Shown: piece by piece, positions 21,851 through 32,191 of the stretch
Position numbering within the stretch: position 1 is the first letter of the stretch
Layout: each line of letters opens with the position of its first letter
NCBI RefSeq assembly: GCF_900184035.1
Contig: NZ_FXWP01000013.1
Coordinates: forward strand, 558,001-622,000
Length of the DNA: 64,000 nucleotides
Source: Kosakonia pseudosacchari
Lineage (GTDB): Bacteria; Pseudomonadota; Gammaproteobacteria; Enterobacterales; Enterobacteriaceae
Direction: 5' to 3'
Position numbers and translations under genes: made by a program
Notes under the pieces: model-generated
The model's database searches: none
What the model was told of the DNA's origin: nothing
The model's input: only the letters and a program-made list of their open reading frames with translations

Positions 21851-22393
21851 ATGCGAATTAAACCTGACGATAATTGGCGATGGTATTTTGATGATGAGCA
21901 TGATCGCATGATGCTCGACTTAGCCAATGGCATGTTATTTCGCTCTCGTTTTGCCCGTAAGACGCTGACACCAGACGCTTTCTCGCCGTCTGGTTTTTGC
22001 GTTGATGATGCTGCGCTTTATTTCTCCTTTGATGAAAAATGTCGCGATTTGCCGTTATCCAATGAGCAACGCGCTGAACTGGTGCTTAATGCGCTGGTAG
22101 CGATTCGCTTCCTGAAGCCGCAAATGCCGAAAAGCTGGCACTTTATGACGCATGATTCCCAGTGGACGCCAGTTACGGGCGAAGGCGCTTGTGTCTGGCT
22201 GAGCGATACGCAGGAGTGTGTGAATCTGCTGGTGGTCGAACCGGGTGAAAATGCCGCGCTGTGTCTGCTGGCGCAACCCGGTGTGGTGATTGCCGGGCGC
22301 ACCATGCAGCTGGGCGACGCGATTAAAGTTATGAACGATCGCCTCAAACCACAGCTGCATACCAACGCCATCCAGCTCGAACAGGCGGTTTAA
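21851..22393 (+). CDS. zapC: Cell division protein ZapC
   Basis: Cytoplasmic FtsZ-associated protein that promotes bundling of FtsZ protofilaments in the Z-ring. The whole 180-residue sequence, from [19 protein letters not shown], follows enterobacterial ZapC, including [20 protein letters not shown] purine-rich GGGGAAGGGGAGAGG precedes the ATG. The stop overlaps the stop region of convergent ycbX by four bases, as in E. coli. Confidence 0.94.
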   Translation: MRIKPDDNWRWYFDDEHDRMMLDLANGMLFRSRFARKTLTPDAFSPSGFCVDDAALYFSFDEKCRDLPLSNEQRAELVLNALVAIRFLKPQMPKSWHFMTHDSQWTPVTGEGACVWLSDTQECVNLLVVEPGENAALCLLAQPGVVIAGRTMQLGDAIKVMNDRLKPQLHTNAIQLEQAV

Positions 22394-23499
22394 GCCTCCA
22401 GTCGCAGCGATGTTTTCGGCACACAGCTACAGCAAAGAATTGAACCATCCGGTGCAACCGCTGATTTCTTCAGCGCACTAACTTCACCTTCCATTACGCG
22501 GATCCGGCAGCAGCCGCAAATCCCCGCGCGACAAGAGTAGGGCACGCGAATCCCCTGGTTCTCCAGCTGTTCCAGCAACACTTGTTGGTTATTCCCGCGA
22601 AATGTTTGGCCTTGCCAGTTAATTTCCACTGTGCCTGCGGGTTGCGCATCCTGTTCTACAGACTCTTCGACTGCGCCTGCGCCGTATATTTTCGCGGGCG
22701 CTGTTGCCAGCACGGCTACCTCATCGCCGACGCGAATCACACCGCTGTTACGGGCAATCAGGTTTTGGCCAAAATCGACAGTGCCATTGTCCTGCGCAGT
22801 GCGAAAACGCTGTAAGGTCGCGAGCGGTTCACCGGCAGGGTGTTTTTGCCCGCGCTCCGGGCTGACAGTGGTAAACACACACCGGCTGCACGGTTTCACG
22901 ACGTCAAAAACCACCTCGCCAATACGCACCACTTTCCAGCTGTCCTCTTCCCAGGGCTGCGCGCCCGTTACCACCAGGTTGGGGCGAAACTGCTCCATTT
23001 TCACGCTGGCCGGACAACGGTTTTGTACATCACGCAACGAGGCTTCGTTCGCCAGCAGATACGGAAAGCCATCGGCGAAAGATAACGGCACATCCTCGTG
23101 GTGTTTGACGCGGCGAGTTAATTCAGGCCCAACCCAGCGCAATTGCACCTCGCGGGAAAAAAAGCCGCTCAGCCAGCGGTTAATCTCTTCGGGCGCGATA
23201 AGTGCAGTAAAGTGATTACCCCACACTTCCGTGGGTGCGGCGTCGGGCGCAAAATCGGCAAAGCGAATCACCGCGCTGCTGCCATCCGGTGCGGTCAAGT
23301 GCAAGCCATCGGTTAACGGTGATGGCGTAAAGCGCACCATCTGCGGATACTGCCGTGCGGTAATAAAAGTGCCATCGGGTTGCGTGACCATAAAAACACG
23401 GTCAAAAGCGAGGCCGCTGATATCGGCAAGTGCATGCGTCAGGCCGATACCGCGCATGGATTTTACCGGATGAATAAAAAGACGTGAAAGCGTTGGCAC
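22390..23499 (-). CDS. ycbX: YcbX, MOSC-domain and 2Fe-2S protein for N-hydroxylated base detoxification
   Basis: Molybdenum-cofactor-dependent reductase; in E. coli it protects against N-hydroxylated base analogues such as 6-hydroxylaminopurine. There is an N-terminal MOSC beta-barrel ([15 protein letters not shown]), a MOSC domain in the middle with the Cys of [11 protein letters not shown], and a C-terminal plant-type ferredoxin domain. That last domain has the cluster ligands CRAGICGCC and the later ILCCSC. Length is 369 residues. It is convergent with zapC and divergent from rlmL. Confidence 0.93.
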   Translation of the reverse strand: MPTLSRLFIHPVKSMRGIGLTHALADISGLAFDRVFMVTQPDGTFITARQYPQMVRFTPSPLTDGLHLTAPDGSSAVIRFADFAPDAAPTEVWGNHFTALIAPEEINRWLSGFFSREVQLRWVGPELTRRVKHHEDVPLSFADGFPYLLANEASLRDVQNRCPASVKMEQFRPNLVVTGAQPWEEDSWKVVRIGEVVFDVVKPCSRCVFTTVSPERGQKHPAGEPLATLQRFRTAQDNGTVDFGQNLIARNSGVIRVGDEVAVLATAPAKIYGAGAVEESVEQDAQPAGTVEINWQGQTFRGNNQQVLLEQLENQGIRVPYSCRAGICGCCRIRVMEGEVSALKKSAVAPDGSILCCSCVPKTSLRLEA

Positions 23500-23537
23500 G
23501 TCTTCCCCCTGTCTGATGAAAATTAGCCCTCAACTTT

Positions 23538-23565
23538 ATGACATGAACGCCAGATTAGCTATAAT
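23538..23565 (+). promoter_or_regulatory. Sigma-70 type promoter for rlmL
   Basis: ATGACA (23538-23543) and a consensus TATAAT (23560-23565) with 16-base spacing, 33 bases before the rlmL ATG and in the divergent gap with ycbX. Confidence 0.65.
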
Positions 23566-23598
23566 GCGCAACAATTTTCGTTGAATGTAAGTGACATT

Positions 23599-25707
23599 AT
23601 GATTTCTCTGTTTGCCAGTACGGCCCGCGGGCTGGAAGAGCTGTTAAAAACTGAACTGGAAAAACTCGGCGCTGTGGAGTGCCGCGTTGTTCAGGGTGGT
23701 GTCCATTTTGAAGGGGACACGCGGCTCCTGTACCAGAGCCTGATGTGGAGTCGTCTGGCTTCGCGCATTATGCTGCCGCTCGGGGAGTGCAAGGTTTACA
23801 GCGATCTTGATCTCTACCTCGGCGTGCAGGCGATCAACTGGACAGAGATATTTAATCCGGGCGCAACCTTTGCCGTCCATTTTAGCGGCCTGAACGATGA
23901 AATCCGCAACAGCCAGTACGGCGCGCTGAAAGTTAAAGATGCGATCGTCGACAGCTTTACCCGCAAAAACCTGCCGCGTCCGAATGTGGAACGTGAGATG
24001 CCAGACCTGCGTATTAACGTCTGGCTGAACCAGGATACAGCGAATATCTCCCTTGATCTGAGTGGTGAAGGTTTGCACCTGCGCGGTTACCGCGATCGCA
24101 CCGGGATGGCGCCGATCAAAGAAAACCTGGCCGCCGCGATCGTGATGCGTTCTGGCTGGCAGCCAGGCTCCCCCCTACTCGATCCGATGTGTGGTTCCGG
24201 GACACTGTTGATTGAAGCTGCAATGGCGGCGACCGATCGCGCGCCGGGTCTGCACCGCGGCCACTGGGGTTTTGGTGGCTGGGCGCAGCACGATGACGCG
24301 TTGTGGCAAGAGGTGAAAGCTGAAGCGCAAACGCGTGCGCGTGCGGGGCTGGCAAATTACGCATCCCATTTTTATGGTTCAGACAGCGACGCGCGCGTTA
24401 TCGATATCGCCCGTAAAAACGCCCGCCGTGCCGGGATTGGCGAGCTGGTGACGTTTGAGGTGAAAGACGTTGCTGAGCTGAGCAACCCGCTGCCAAAAGG
24501 CCCGTATGGTACGGTGATCAGTAACCCGCCGTATGGTGAGCGTCTGGAAAGTGAACCGGCGCTAATCGCGCTGCACAGCCTGTTGGGGCGTCTGCTGAAA
24601 GCACAATTTGGTGGCTGGAATCTGTCATTGTTTAGCGCCTCCGTTGATCTGCTGAACTGCCTGCAATTGCGCGCTGAGCGCCAGTTCAAAGCGAAAAATG
24701 GCCCGCTGGACTGCGTACAGAAAAATTACCATCTGGCGGAAAATACCGGCGAAGCGAAAGCGCCGGCAATGGCGGAAGATTACGCGAATCGCCTGCGCAA
24801 GAACGTGAAAAAGCTGGAGAAATGGGCGCGTCAGGAAGGTATCGAATGCTATCGCCTGTACGATGCCGATCTGCCGGACTACAACGTCGCGGTCGATCGC
24901 TATGCCGACTGGGTGGTGGTGCAGGAGTATGCCGCGCCGAAAACGATTGATGCGCAAAAAGCACGTCAGCGCCTGTTTGACATCATCGCCGCCACCATTC
25001 AGGTGCTGGGAATTGCGCCAAACAAACTGGTGCTAAAAACCCGTGAACGGCAGAAGGGCAACAACCAGTATCAGAAGATGAATGAAAAGGGTGATTTCAT
25101 GGAAGTGAGCGAATATAACGCTCGCCTGTGGGTCAACCTGACCGATTATCTGGATACCGGTCTGTTCCTCGATCACCGTATCGCGCGCCGTATGCTCGGC
25201 CAAATGAGTAAAGGCAAAGATTTCCTGAATCTTTTCTCTTATACCGGCAGCGCCAGTGTGCATGCCGGTCTGGGCGGTGCGCGCTCGACGACAACGGTGG
25301 ATATGTCACGTACCTATCTGGAGTGGGCCGAACGCAACCTGCGTCTTAATGGGCTGAGCGGTCGTGCACATCGCCTGATTCAGGCCGACTGCCTGGCGTG
25401 GCTGCGCGATACTGATGAGCAGTTCGACCTGATCTTTATCGATCCGCCGACCTTCTCTAACTCCAAACGTATGGAGGACTCTTTTGATGTCCAGCGCGAT
25501 CACATGCGCCTGATGGAAGATCTGAAGCGTCTGTTACGTAAGGGCGGCACGATTATGTTTTCCAATAACAAACGCGGTTTCCGTATGGATCTCGACGGGC
25601 TGGCGAAACTGGGTCTTAAAGCACAAGAAATCACCCAAAAAACGCTGTCGCAGGATTTTGCCCGCAACCGTCAGATCCACAACTGCTGGCTGATTACCGC
25701 AGCCTGA
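23599..25707 (+). CDS. rlmL: 23S rRNA m2G2445/m7G2069 methyltransferase RlmKL
   Basis: Fused bifunctional rRNA methyltransferase. The N-terminal RlmL part carries a THUMP domain and a methyltransferase domain with [15 protein letters not shown] and the catalytic SNPPYGERL (m2G2445). The C-terminal RlmK part has [15 protein letters not shown] and [12 protein letters not shown] (m7G2069). I start at [11 protein letters not shown], giving 702 residues as in E. coli. A TTG start six codons upstream is open but not needed. It is followed 12 bases later by uup, probably in the same transcript. Confidence 0.96.
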   Translation: MISLFASTARGLEELLKTELEKLGAVECRVVQGGVHFEGDTRLLYQSLMWSRLASRIMLPLGECKVYSDLDLYLGVQAINWTEIFNPGATFAVHFSGLNDEIRNSQYGALKVKDAIVDSFTRKNLPRPNVEREMPDLRINVWLNQDTANISLDLSGEGLHLRGYRDRTGMAPIKENLAAAIVMRSGWQPGSPLLDPMCGSGTLLIEAAMAATDRAPGLHRGHWGFGGWAQHDDALWQEVKAEAQTRARAGLANYASHFYGSDSDARVIDIARKNARRAGIGELVTFEVKDVAELSNPLPKGPYGTVISNPPYGERLESEPALIALHSLLGRLLKAQFGGWNLSLFSASVDLLNCLQLRAERQFKAKNGPLDCVQKNYHLAENTGEAKAPAMAEDYANRLRKNVKKLEKWARQEGIECYRLYDADLPDYNVAVDRYADWVVVQEYAAPKTIDAQKARQRLFDIIAATIQVLGIAPNKLVLKTRERQKGNNQYQKMNEKGDFMEVSEYNARLWVNLTDYLDTGLFLDHRIARRMLGQMSKGKDFLNLFSYTGSASVHAGLGGARSTTTVDMSRTYLEWAERNLRLNGLSGRAHRLIQADCLAWLRDTDEQFDLIFIDPPTFSNSKRMEDSFDVQRDHMRLMEDLKRLLRKGGTIMFSNNKRGFRMDLDGLAKLGLKAQEITQKTLSQDFARNRQIHNCWLITAA

Positions 25708-25719
25708 AAGGATAAATAA

Positions 25720-27627
25720 ATGTCATTAATCAGTATGCATGGCGCGTGGCTGTCGTTCAGCGACGCGCCGCTTCTCGATAATGCTGAACTGCATATCGAA
25801 GAAAATGAACGCGTGTGCCTTGTTGGGCGTAACGGCGCAGGGAAATCGACGCTGATGAAGATCCTCAACCGGGAAGTTAACCTGGACGATGGTCGCATTG
25901 TGTATGAACAAGATTTGGTGGTCGCGCGCCTGCAGCAGGATCCGCCGCGTAATGTTACCGGCAGCGTCTACGATTTTGTCGCTGAAGGGATTGAAGAGCA
26001 GGCCGAGTATCTCAAGCGCTACCATGAGGTTTCTCATCTGGTGATGAGCGATCCGAGCGATAAAAATCTCGCCGAGTTAGCGCGTGTGCAGGAGATGCTG
26101 GATCACCACGGTTTATGGCAACTGGAAAATCGTATCAACGAAGTGCTGGCGCAGCTTGGGCTGACGGCTGATATGTCGCTTTCTGCCCTTTCCGGCGGCT
26201 GGTTGCGTAAGGCCGCGCTGGGGCGCGCGCTGGTAAGCGGCCCGCGCGTACTGCTGCTCGACGAACCGACCAACCACCTGGATATTGAAACTATCGACTG
26301 GCTGGAAGGGTTCCTGAAATCTTTCGGCGGCACCATTATCTTTATCTCTCACGATCGTTCGTTTATTCGCAATATGGCGACACGTATCGTCGACCTTGAT
26401 CGCGGCAAGCTGGTTTCCTATCCGGGCAATTACGATCAGTATCTGCTGGAGAAAGAAGAAGCCCTGCGTGTGGAAGAGCTGCAAAACGCGGAATTCGATC
26501 GCAAGCTGGCGCAGGAAGAGGTGTGGATCCGCCAGGGCATCAAGGCGCGTCGTACGCGTAACGAAGGCCGCGTGCGCGCGTTAAAAGCCATGCGCCGCGA
26601 GCGCAGTGAACGCCGTGAAGTGATGGGCAGCGCGAAGATGCAGGTGGAAGAAGCCTCCCGCTCGGGCAAGATTGTTTTCGAGATGGAAAACGTTAACTAT
26701 GGCATCGACGGCAAAGTGCTGGTGCGCGACTTCTCCACGCAAGTGCAGCGCGGCGACAAAATTGCGCTGATTGGTCCGAACGGGTGCGGTAAAACCACTT
26801 TGCTGAAGCTGATGCTTGATCAACTGAAAGCCGACAGTGGACGCGTCCATGTGGGGACTAAGCTGGAAGTGGCCTATTTCGATCAGCACCGCGCCGAACT
26901 GGATCCGGATAAAACGGTAATGGACAACCTTGCTGAGGGTAAACAAGAGGTGATGGTGAACGGCAAGCCGCGCCACATTCTGGGTTACCTGCAGGACTTT
27001 CTGTTCCATCCGAAACGGGCGATGACGCCGGTACGTGCGCTTTCTGGCGGGGAACGCAACCGACTGTTGCTGGCGCGTTTGTTCCTGAAACCCAGCAACC
27101 TGTTAATTCTCGATGAACCGACCAACGACCTGGATGTTGAAACGCTGGAGCTGCTGGAAGAGCTTATCGACGCCTATCAGGGTACGGTTCTGCTGGTGAG
27201 CCACGATCGTCAGTTCGTTGATAATACCGTGACCGAATGCTGGATCTTCGAAGGTGACGGCCAGATTGGTCAGTATGTTGGCGGCTATCACGATGCCCGT
27301 GGTCAACAGGCTGCTTCGCAGATGCAAAAGCAGGACGCCGTGAAAAAAAGTCTGGAAGCGCCGGTCGCCAAAGCAGAAACTGTCAAACGCAACAGTAACA
27401 AACTAAGCTATAACCTGCAGCGTGAACTGGAACAATTACCGCAAAAGCTGGAACAACTGGAAGCACAACTTGGGGATTTGCAAGCGCAGGTCGCCGATGC
27501 CAGTTTCTTTAGTCAGCCGCACGACCATACGCAGAAAGTCTTAGCCGATATGGCTTCGGCGGAGCAAGCGCTTGAGGAAGCGTTTGAACGCTGGGAGTAT
27601 CTGGAGGCTCTGAAAAACGGCGCATAA
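25720..27627 (+). CDS. uup: ABC-F ATPase Uup
   Basis: Soluble ABC-F protein with two ATPase domains and no membrane part; in E. coli it affects precise excision of transposons and acts on ribosomes or branched DNA. Walker A motifs are GRNGAGKST at 36-44 and GPNGCGKTT at 352-360. Signatures are LSGGWLRKA and LSGGERNR, and the Walker B segments are LLLDEPTNHLD and LILDEPTNDLD. A charged linker lies between the domains, and a C-terminal coiled-coil DNA-binding tail (LEQLPQKLEQLEAQLGDLQ) is present. Length is 635 residues, as in E. coli. Confidence 0.96.
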   Translation: MSLISMHGAWLSFSDAPLLDNAELHIEENERVCLVGRNGAGKSTLMKILNREVNLDDGRIVYEQDLVVARLQQDPPRNVTGSVYDFVAEGIEEQAEYLKRYHEVSHLVMSDPSDKNLAELARVQEMLDHHGLWQLENRINEVLAQLGLTADMSLSALSGGWLRKAALGRALVSGPRVLLLDEPTNHLDIETIDWLEGFLKSFGGTIIFISHDRSFIRNMATRIVDLDRGKLVSYPGNYDQYLLEKEEALRVEELQNAEFDRKLAQEEVWIRQGIKARRTRNEGRVRALKAMRRERSERREVMGSAKMQVEEASRSGKIVFEMENVNYGIDGKVLVRDFSTQVQRGDKIALIGPNGCGKTTLLKLMLDQLKADSGRVHVGTKLEVAYFDQHRAELDPDKTVMDNLAEGKQEVMVNGKPRHILGYLQDFLFHPKRAMTPVRALSGGERNRLLLARLFLKPSNLLILDEPTNDLDVETLELLEELIDAYQGTVLLVSHDRQFVDNTVTECWIFEGDGQIGQYVGGYHDARGQQAASQMQKQDAVKKSLEAPVAKAETVKRNSNKLSYNLQRELEQLPQKLEQLEAQLGDLQAQVADASFFSQPHDHTQKVLADMASAEQALEEAFERWEYLEALKNGA

Positions 27628-27638
27628 AGGGAGCCTGT

Positions 27639-28907
27639 ATGTGTGAACACCACCACGCCACTCGACACATTCTCTGTTCGCAATGTGACATGCTGGTGGC
27701 GTTACCTCCGCTGCAACATGGACATAAAGCGGCTTGCCCGCGTTGTGGGACAACGCTTACGACCGAGTGGGACGCGCCGCGGCAGCGTCCCACTGCTTAT
27801 GCTATCGTCGCGCTGTTTATGTTATTGCTCTCCAACCTTTTTCCCTTCGTAAATATGAAAGTGGCGGGCGTTGCCAGTGAGGTGACGCTGCTGGAAATTC
27901 CTGGCGTCATGTTCTCGGAAGATTACGCCAGCCTCGGCACTTTCTTTCTGTTGTTCGTGCAGTTTGTGCCGGCGTTTTGCCTGGTGACGATCCTGCTGTT
28001 GGTTAACCGCGTGCCGATGGATTTTCGCCTGAAAATTGGTCTGGCCCGTGTGTTATTCCAGCTTAAAAGCTGGGGAATGGCAGAAATTTTTCTCGCCGGA
28101 GTATTGGTGAGTTTTGTCAAACTGATGGCCTATGGCGATATTGGCATTGGCAGCAGTTTCATTCCCTGGTGTCTGTTCTGTCTGTTGCAACTGCGGGCGT
28201 TTCAGTGTGTAGATCGCCACTGGCTGTGGGACGACATTGCGCCAGCGCCGGCTGTTGCGCAGCCGCTACATGTCGGTGTTCCGGGTATACGGCAGGGTCT
28301 GCGATCCTGCCCTTGCTGTACGGCGATAGTCGCGATTGACCAGCCGGTTTGCCCACGCTGCCATACGCACGGCCATGTGCGTCGGCGCAACAGTATTCAG
28401 TGGACGCTGGCGCTGCTGATGACCGCCATCATGCTCTATCTACCCGCCAATATTCTGCCCATCATGGTGACGGATCTGTTGGGCGACCGTATGCCGTCGA
28501 CTATTCTGGCCGGGGTGATTTTACTGTGGAGCGAGGGGTCGTATCCGGTCGCGTTAGTGATTTTTATCGCCAGTATTATGGTGCCGACGCTGAAAATGAT
28601 TGGTATCGCCTGGCTGTGTATTGATGCAAAAGGGCACGGAAAGCGCGATTGCGAACGCATGCATTTTATTTATGAAATAGTGGAATTCGTTGGGCGCTGG
28701 TCAATGATCGACGTGTTTGTTATTGCCGTACTGTCTGCGCTGGTGCGGATGGGGGGGCTGATGAATATTTATCCTGCGATGGGTGCGCTGATGTTTGCGC
28801 TGGTCGTTATTATCACGATGTTTGCGGCAATGACTTTCGATCCGCGTCTGAGCTGGGATCGCGAGCCACAAACGCACCATGAGGAGTCGTTAAAGCATGG
28901 AGAATAA
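27639..28907 (+). CDS. pqiA: PqiA, inner-membrane protein of the Pqi lipid-transport system
   Basis: Multi-spanning inner-membrane protein that works with the MCE protein PqiB and the lipoprotein PqiC in moving lipid between the two membranes; the operon is paraquat-inducible in E. coli. Two similar halves are seen, each with a cysteine-pair zinc-ribbon-like segment (CSQCDML with CPRCGT, and CPCCTA with CPRCHT) followed by four hydrophobic helices. Length is 422 residues. It follows uup by 11 bases and overlaps pqiB by 11. Confidence 0.95.
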   Translation: MCEHHHATRHILCSQCDMLVALPPLQHGHKAACPRCGTTLTTEWDAPRQRPTAYAIVALFMLLLSNLFPFVNMKVAGVASEVTLLEIPGVMFSEDYASLGTFFLLFVQFVPAFCLVTILLLVNRVPMDFRLKIGLARVLFQLKSWGMAEIFLAGVLVSFVKLMAYGDIGIGSSFIPWCLFCLLQLRAFQCVDRHWLWDDIAPAPAVAQPLHVGVPGIRQGLRSCPCCTAIVAIDQPVCPRCHTHGHVRRRNSIQWTLALLMTAIMLYLPANILPIMVTDLLGDRMPSTILAGVILLWSEGSYPVALVIFIASIMVPTLKMIGIAWLCIDAKGHGKRDCERMHFIYEIVEFVGRWSMIDVFVIAVLSALVRMGGLMNIYPAMGALMFALVVIITMFAAMTFDPRLSWDREPQTHHEESLKHGE

Positions 28908-30537
28908 GAGTGGGGAAGCCAGGGTGCAAAAGGTAAGAAACTGGTCACCGGTGTGGATTTTCCCGATTGTGACGGCGCTGATTGGTGCCTGGATCCTTTT
29001 TTATCATTACAGCCATCAAGGTCCGGAAGTCACCCTAATCACCAATAACGCCGAAGGGATTGTCGGCGGCAAAACGACGATTAAAAGTCGCAGTGTGGAT
29101 GTCGGCGTGGTGGAGAGCACGACGCTGACCGATGACCTTACGCATGTGGAGATCAAAGCGCGGCTGAATTCCGGCATGGAAAAGCTGCTGCATAATGACT
29201 CGGTGTTCTGGGTGGTGAAACCGCAAGTGGGCCGCGAAGGTATTAGCGGGCTTGGCACGTTACTTTCTGGTGCCTATATCGAGCTTCAGCCCGGTATGAA
29301 AGGCAATGCGCCGGAGCGCTATAACTTACTCGATTCGCCACCGCTGGCACCGCCGGATGCGAAGGGCATCCGCGTGATCCTTGACAGTAATAAAGCGGGG
29401 CAATTAACGCCAGGCGATCCGGTGTTGTTCCGTGGCTATCGCGTGGGGTCGGTGGAAACCAGCACTTTTGATACGCAAAAACGGACCATGAGCTATCAGC
29501 TATTTATTAATGCGCCGAACGATCGGCTGGTGACCAGCAATGTGCGCTTCTGGAAAGACAGCGGCATTGCCGTCGATCTCACCTCTGCCGGGATGCGCGT
29601 CGAGATGGGGTCGCTGACGACGCTGTTCGGCGGCGGTGTCAGCTTCGATGTGCCGGAAGGCCTGGATTTGGGGCAGCCGGTGGCGGAAAATAGCGCCTTT
29701 AAGTTGTATGACGATCAGCGCAGTATTCAGGACTCGCTATACACCGAACACGTTGATTATCTGATGTTCTTTAAAGATTCGATCCGGGGCTTGCAACCCG
29801 GCGCGCCGGTTGAATTCCGCGGCATCCGCCTTGGTACCGTGAGCAAGGTGCCATTCTTTACGGAAGGTATGCGTCAGGCGCTGAATGATGATTATCGTAT
29901 TCCGGTTCTGATCCGTATTGAGCCGGAACGTCTGGCGAATCAACTGGGTGAAGATCCGGATATGAGCGCGCATCTCAATGAGCTACTGAAGCGTGGTCTG
30001 CGTGGTTCGTTGAAAACCGGCAATATCGTTACCGGCGCGCTGTATGTCGATCTCGACTTTTACAATAATGCGCCAGCGATCAGCGGCATGCATGAGTTCG
30101 CTGGCTATCCAATCATCCCGACAGTGAGTGGCGGACTGGCGCAGATCCAGCAACGGTTAATGGACACGCTGGACAAAATCAACAACTTACCGTTGAACCC
30201 GATGATCCAGCAGGCGACGAGCACGCTATCTGAAAGCCAGCAAACGCTCAAACGTCTGCAAACGACGCTGGATAACCTCAACAAACTGACTGCCAGCCAG
30301 TCGATGCAGCAACTGCCCGCAGATATGCAAAGCACGCTACGCGAGCTCAACCGTAGTATGCAGGGCTTCCAGCCGGGTTCCGCCGCTTATAACAAAATGG
30401 TGGCGGATATGCAGCGCCTCGATCAGGTATTGCGTGAACTGCAACCAGTGCTGAAAACGCTCAACGATAAGAGCAACGCGCTGGTATTTGAAGCGAAAGG
30501 GAAACCCGATCCGCAGCCGAAGAGGGCAAAAGAATGA
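28897..30537 (+). CDS. pqiB: PqiB, MCE-domain periplasm-spanning lipid transport protein
   Basis: Inner-membrane-anchored protein with one N-terminal helix (VWIFPIVTALIGAWILFYH) and three MCE domains in the periplasm. Its C-terminal helical region (about 415-520, coiled-coil-like, LKRLQTTLDNLNKL) forms the long tube of the PqiB hexamer. MCE repeats begin near residues 45 (VTLITNNAEGIVGGK), 160 (IRVILDSNKAGQLTPGDPV) and 285 (FFKDSIRGLQPGAPVEFRG). Length is 546 residues. It overlaps pqiA by 11 bases and pqiC by four. Confidence 0.95.
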   Translation: MENKSGEARVQKVRNWSPVWIFPIVTALIGAWILFYHYSHQGPEVTLITNNAEGIVGGKTTIKSRSVDVGVVESTTLTDDLTHVEIKARLNSGMEKLLHNDSVFWVVKPQVGREGISGLGTLLSGAYIELQPGMKGNAPERYNLLDSPPLAPPDAKGIRVILDSNKAGQLTPGDPVLFRGYRVGSVETSTFDTQKRTMSYQLFINAPNDRLVTSNVRFWKDSGIAVDLTSAGMRVEMGSLTTLFGGGVSFDVPEGLDLGQPVAENSAFKLYDDQRSIQDSLYTEHVDYLMFFKDSIRGLQPGAPVEFRGIRLGTVSKVPFFTEGMRQALNDDYRIPVLIRIEPERLANQLGEDPDMSAHLNELLKRGLRGSLKTGNIVTGALYVDLDFYNNAPAISGMHEFAGYPIIPTVSGGLAQIQQRLMDTLDKINNLPLNPMIQQATSTLSESQQTLKRLQTTLDNLNKLTASQSMQQLPADMQSTLRELNRSMQGFQPGSAAYNKMVADMQRLDQVLRELQPVLKTLNDKSNALVFEAKGKPDPQPKRAKE

Positions 30538-31106
30538 AAAAGAGCGCATTAGCAATACTGGCGCTGTTGCTGACAGCCTGCAGTAGTGGCGGTGATAACA
30601 AAAGCTACTATCAGCTGCCTTCGCCGGCTCAGGTGAAGGCGCAGGCGATGGCCGGGCAAAACCAGGGGAATCGTCAGTTATGGGTTGAGCAAGTTTCGGT
30701 CCCTGATTTTCTCGCAGGAAATGGCGTGGTGTACCAAACCAGCGATGTGCAGTACGTCATTGCAACGAACAATTTATGGGCCAGCCCGCTCGATCAGCAA
30801 CTGCGTAACACGCTGGTGTCCAATCTGAGCAATCAGCTGCCGGGTTGGGTGGTTGCCTCGCAGCCGTTAGGAAGCGAACAAGATACGCTAAACGTAACCG
30901 TAACCGGTTTTCATGGCCGCTATGATGGGCGCGTGATTGTAAGCGGTGAATGGTTGCTCAAGCATCAGGGGCAACTGATCAAGCGCCCTTTCCATATCGA
31001 GCTCAAACAGCAGCAGGATGGCTATGATGATATGGTGAAAATGCTGGCACTGGGCTGGCAGCAAGAGGCTGTCAGTATTGCAAATGCGTTAAATCGCCTG
31101 CCATAA
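30534..31106 (+). CDS. pqiC: PqiC outer-membrane lipoprotein
   Basis: Lipoprotein partner of PqiAB, formerly YmbA, of the ABC-type transport auxiliary (DUF330) family. The signal peptide ends in the lipobox LLTACSSGG, with the lipidated Cys at 16. The residues after Cys are Ser-Ser, so the Lol system should sort it to the outer membrane. Length is 190 residues. The ATG overlaps the pqiB stop (ATGA). A strong terminator follows. Confidence 0.94.
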   Translation: MKKSALAILALLLTACSSGGDNKSYYQLPSPAQVKAQAMAGQNQGNRQLWVEQVSVPDFLAGNGVVYQTSDVQYVIATNNLWASPLDQQLRNTLVSNLSNQLPGWVVASQPLGSEQDTLNVTVTGFHGRYDGRVIVSGEWLLKHQGQLIKRPFHIELKQQQDGYDDMVKMLALGWQQEAVSIANALNRLP

Positions 31107-31121
31107 GTAAATCGGAAGTCT

Positions 31122-31162
31122 AAAAAAAACCGCCATAGACAAAATTTATGGCGGTTTTTTTA
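31122..31162. terminator. Terminator of the pqi operon
   Basis: A-run, stem CCGCCATA/TATGGCGG with a 9-base loop, then TTTTTTTAT, 24 bases after pqiC. The A-run before the stem makes it potentially bidirectional. Confidence 0.85.
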
Positions 31163-31360
31163 TGTTTGGGTACAAACCATTAGTTGTGCTGGCTCACATT
31201 TTTTGTACAAATGAACTTTTGTGTAGCTCACATTTATGACACTGGCGTGAATTTTGCGCATTGACGACGAAGTCTATTCAAGGTATTTGTGACCTGTGGT
31301 TGCACATTAAGTGACCACTGTTTTCTTTTCCACCAGATCAAATAATGAGGGAAACGAGGC

Positions 31361-31528
31361 ATGAAGAGACAAAAACGCGATCGCCTGGAACGGGCACATC
31401 AACGTGGTTATCAGGCTGGTATTACCGGGCGCCCGAAGGAAATGTGTCCCTACCAAACCCTGAATCAAAGGTCCGAGTGGCTGGGAGGCTGGCGGGAGGC
31501 CATGGAAGACAGGGCAGTCATTGCCTGA
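31361..31528 (+). CDS. rmf: Ribosome modulation factor Rmf
   Basis: Small basic protein that pairs 70S ribosomes into inactive 100S dimers in stationary phase. The 55-residue reading frame begins MKRQKRDRLERAHQRGYQAG and ends EDRAVIA, differing from E. coli RMF at only a few positions. The ribosome site GAAACGAGGC precedes the ATG. The gene lies in the E. coli position between pqiC and fabA. A longer open frame overlaps it in another phase and is not the gene. In E. coli ppGpp and cAMP-CRP raise its expression; the 200 bases upstream would hold those signals, but I could not define a site. Confidence 0.96.
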   Translation: MKRQKRDRLERAHQRGYQAGITGRPKEMCPYQTLNQRSEWLGGWREAMEDRAVIA

Positions 31529-31542
31529 TTCTGTCTCTTTAA

Positions 31543-31573
31543 AAAAGAAACCTCCGCATTGCGGAGGTTTCGC
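31543..31573. terminator. Terminator between rmf and fabA
   Basis: Stem AAACCTCCGC/GCGGAGGTTT (10 bp) with a 3-base loop and an A-run on its left. On the plus strand it follows rmf by 15 bases; on the minus strand the A-run becomes a U-tract after fabA. Confidence 0.8.
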
Positions 31574-31597
31574 CTTTACTGGGTAAGTAACCCGGTA

Positions 31598-32116
31598 TCA
31601 GAAATTAGACGTATCCTGGAACAGACCTACTTTCAGGTCGGCAGCGGTATAGATAACGCGACCATCAACCAGCACTTCACCATCTGCCAGACCCATAATC
31701 AAACGACGGTTTACAACGCGTTTAAAGTGAATACGGTAAGTCACGGTTTTCGCCGTTGGCAGCACCTGGCCGGTGAATTTCACTTCGCCTACGCCCAGCG
31801 CGCGGCCTTTGCCTTCGCCGCCGAGCCAGCCCAGGTAGAAACCAACCAGTTGCCACATTGCATCGAGGCCGAGGCAGCCTGGCATCACCGGGTCGCCAAT
31901 GAAATGGCAGCCAAAGAACCACAGATCCGGGTTGATATCCAGCTCAGCTTCAACATAGCCTTTATCGAAGTTACCGCCGGTTTCAGTCATTTTGACCACA
32001 CGGTCCATCATGAGCATATTCGGTGCCGGCAATTGCGGGCCTTTTGCACCAAACAATTCGCCACGAGCAGAGGCAAGAAGATCTTCTTTTGTATAGGATT
32101 CGCGTTTATCTACCAT
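31598..32116 (-). CDS. fabA: 3-hydroxydecanoyl-ACP dehydratase/isomerase FabA
   Basis: Cytosolic hot-dog-fold enzyme that dehydrates 3-hydroxydecanoyl-ACP and isomerises the trans-2 product to cis-3, the committed step to unsaturated fatty acids. The active site is visible as His71 in [12 protein letters not shown] and Asp85 in LGLDAMWQL. The length of 172 residues equals E. coli. Upstream lie clear FabR and FadR sites. It is the core counterpart of the FabZ-like gene in the island but is not closely similar to it. Confidence 0.98.
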   Translation of the reverse strand: MVDKRESYTKEDLLASARGELFGAKGPQLPAPNMLMMDRVVKMTETGGNFDKGYVEAELDINPDLWFFGCHFIGDPVMPGCLGLDAMWQLVGFYLGWLGGEGKGRALGVGEVKFTGQVLPTAKTVTYRIHFKRVVNRRLIMGLADGEVLVDGRVIYTAADLKVGLFQDTSNF

Positions 32117-32155
32117 GTTCTCAGTAAGCCTTATTTATAGTTTCGGACGCAGGAT

Positions 32156-32173
32156 AGCTAACACGTGTACGCT
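32156..32173 (-). promoter_or_regulatory. FabR operator of fabA
   Basis: On the minus strand AGCGTACACGTGTTAGCT, a near-palindrome matching the FabR site known upstream of fabA and fabB (AGCGTACA-N2-TGTTCGCT) with one difference. FabR represses when unsaturated acyl thioesters are plentiful. Confidence 0.8.
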
Positions 32174-32174
32174 G

Positions 32175-32191
32175 AACAAGTCCGATCAGTT
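32175..32191 (-). promoter_or_regulatory. FadR activator site of fabA
   Basis: On the minus strand AACTGATCGGACTTGTT fits the FadR consensus AACTGGTCNGACCTGTT at nearly all positions. It is adjacent to the FabR site, as in E. coli, and overlaps the last codons of lonH. Confidence 0.78.

Noticed and set aside
31190..31260. CRP site upstream of rmf
   Set aside because: TCACA half-sites occur, but no partner TGTGA is found at the six-base spacing, so no site is called.
31345..31542. A 65-codon open frame overlapping rmf
   Set aside because: It is in another phase; the rmf frame matches the known protein and has the ribosome site.
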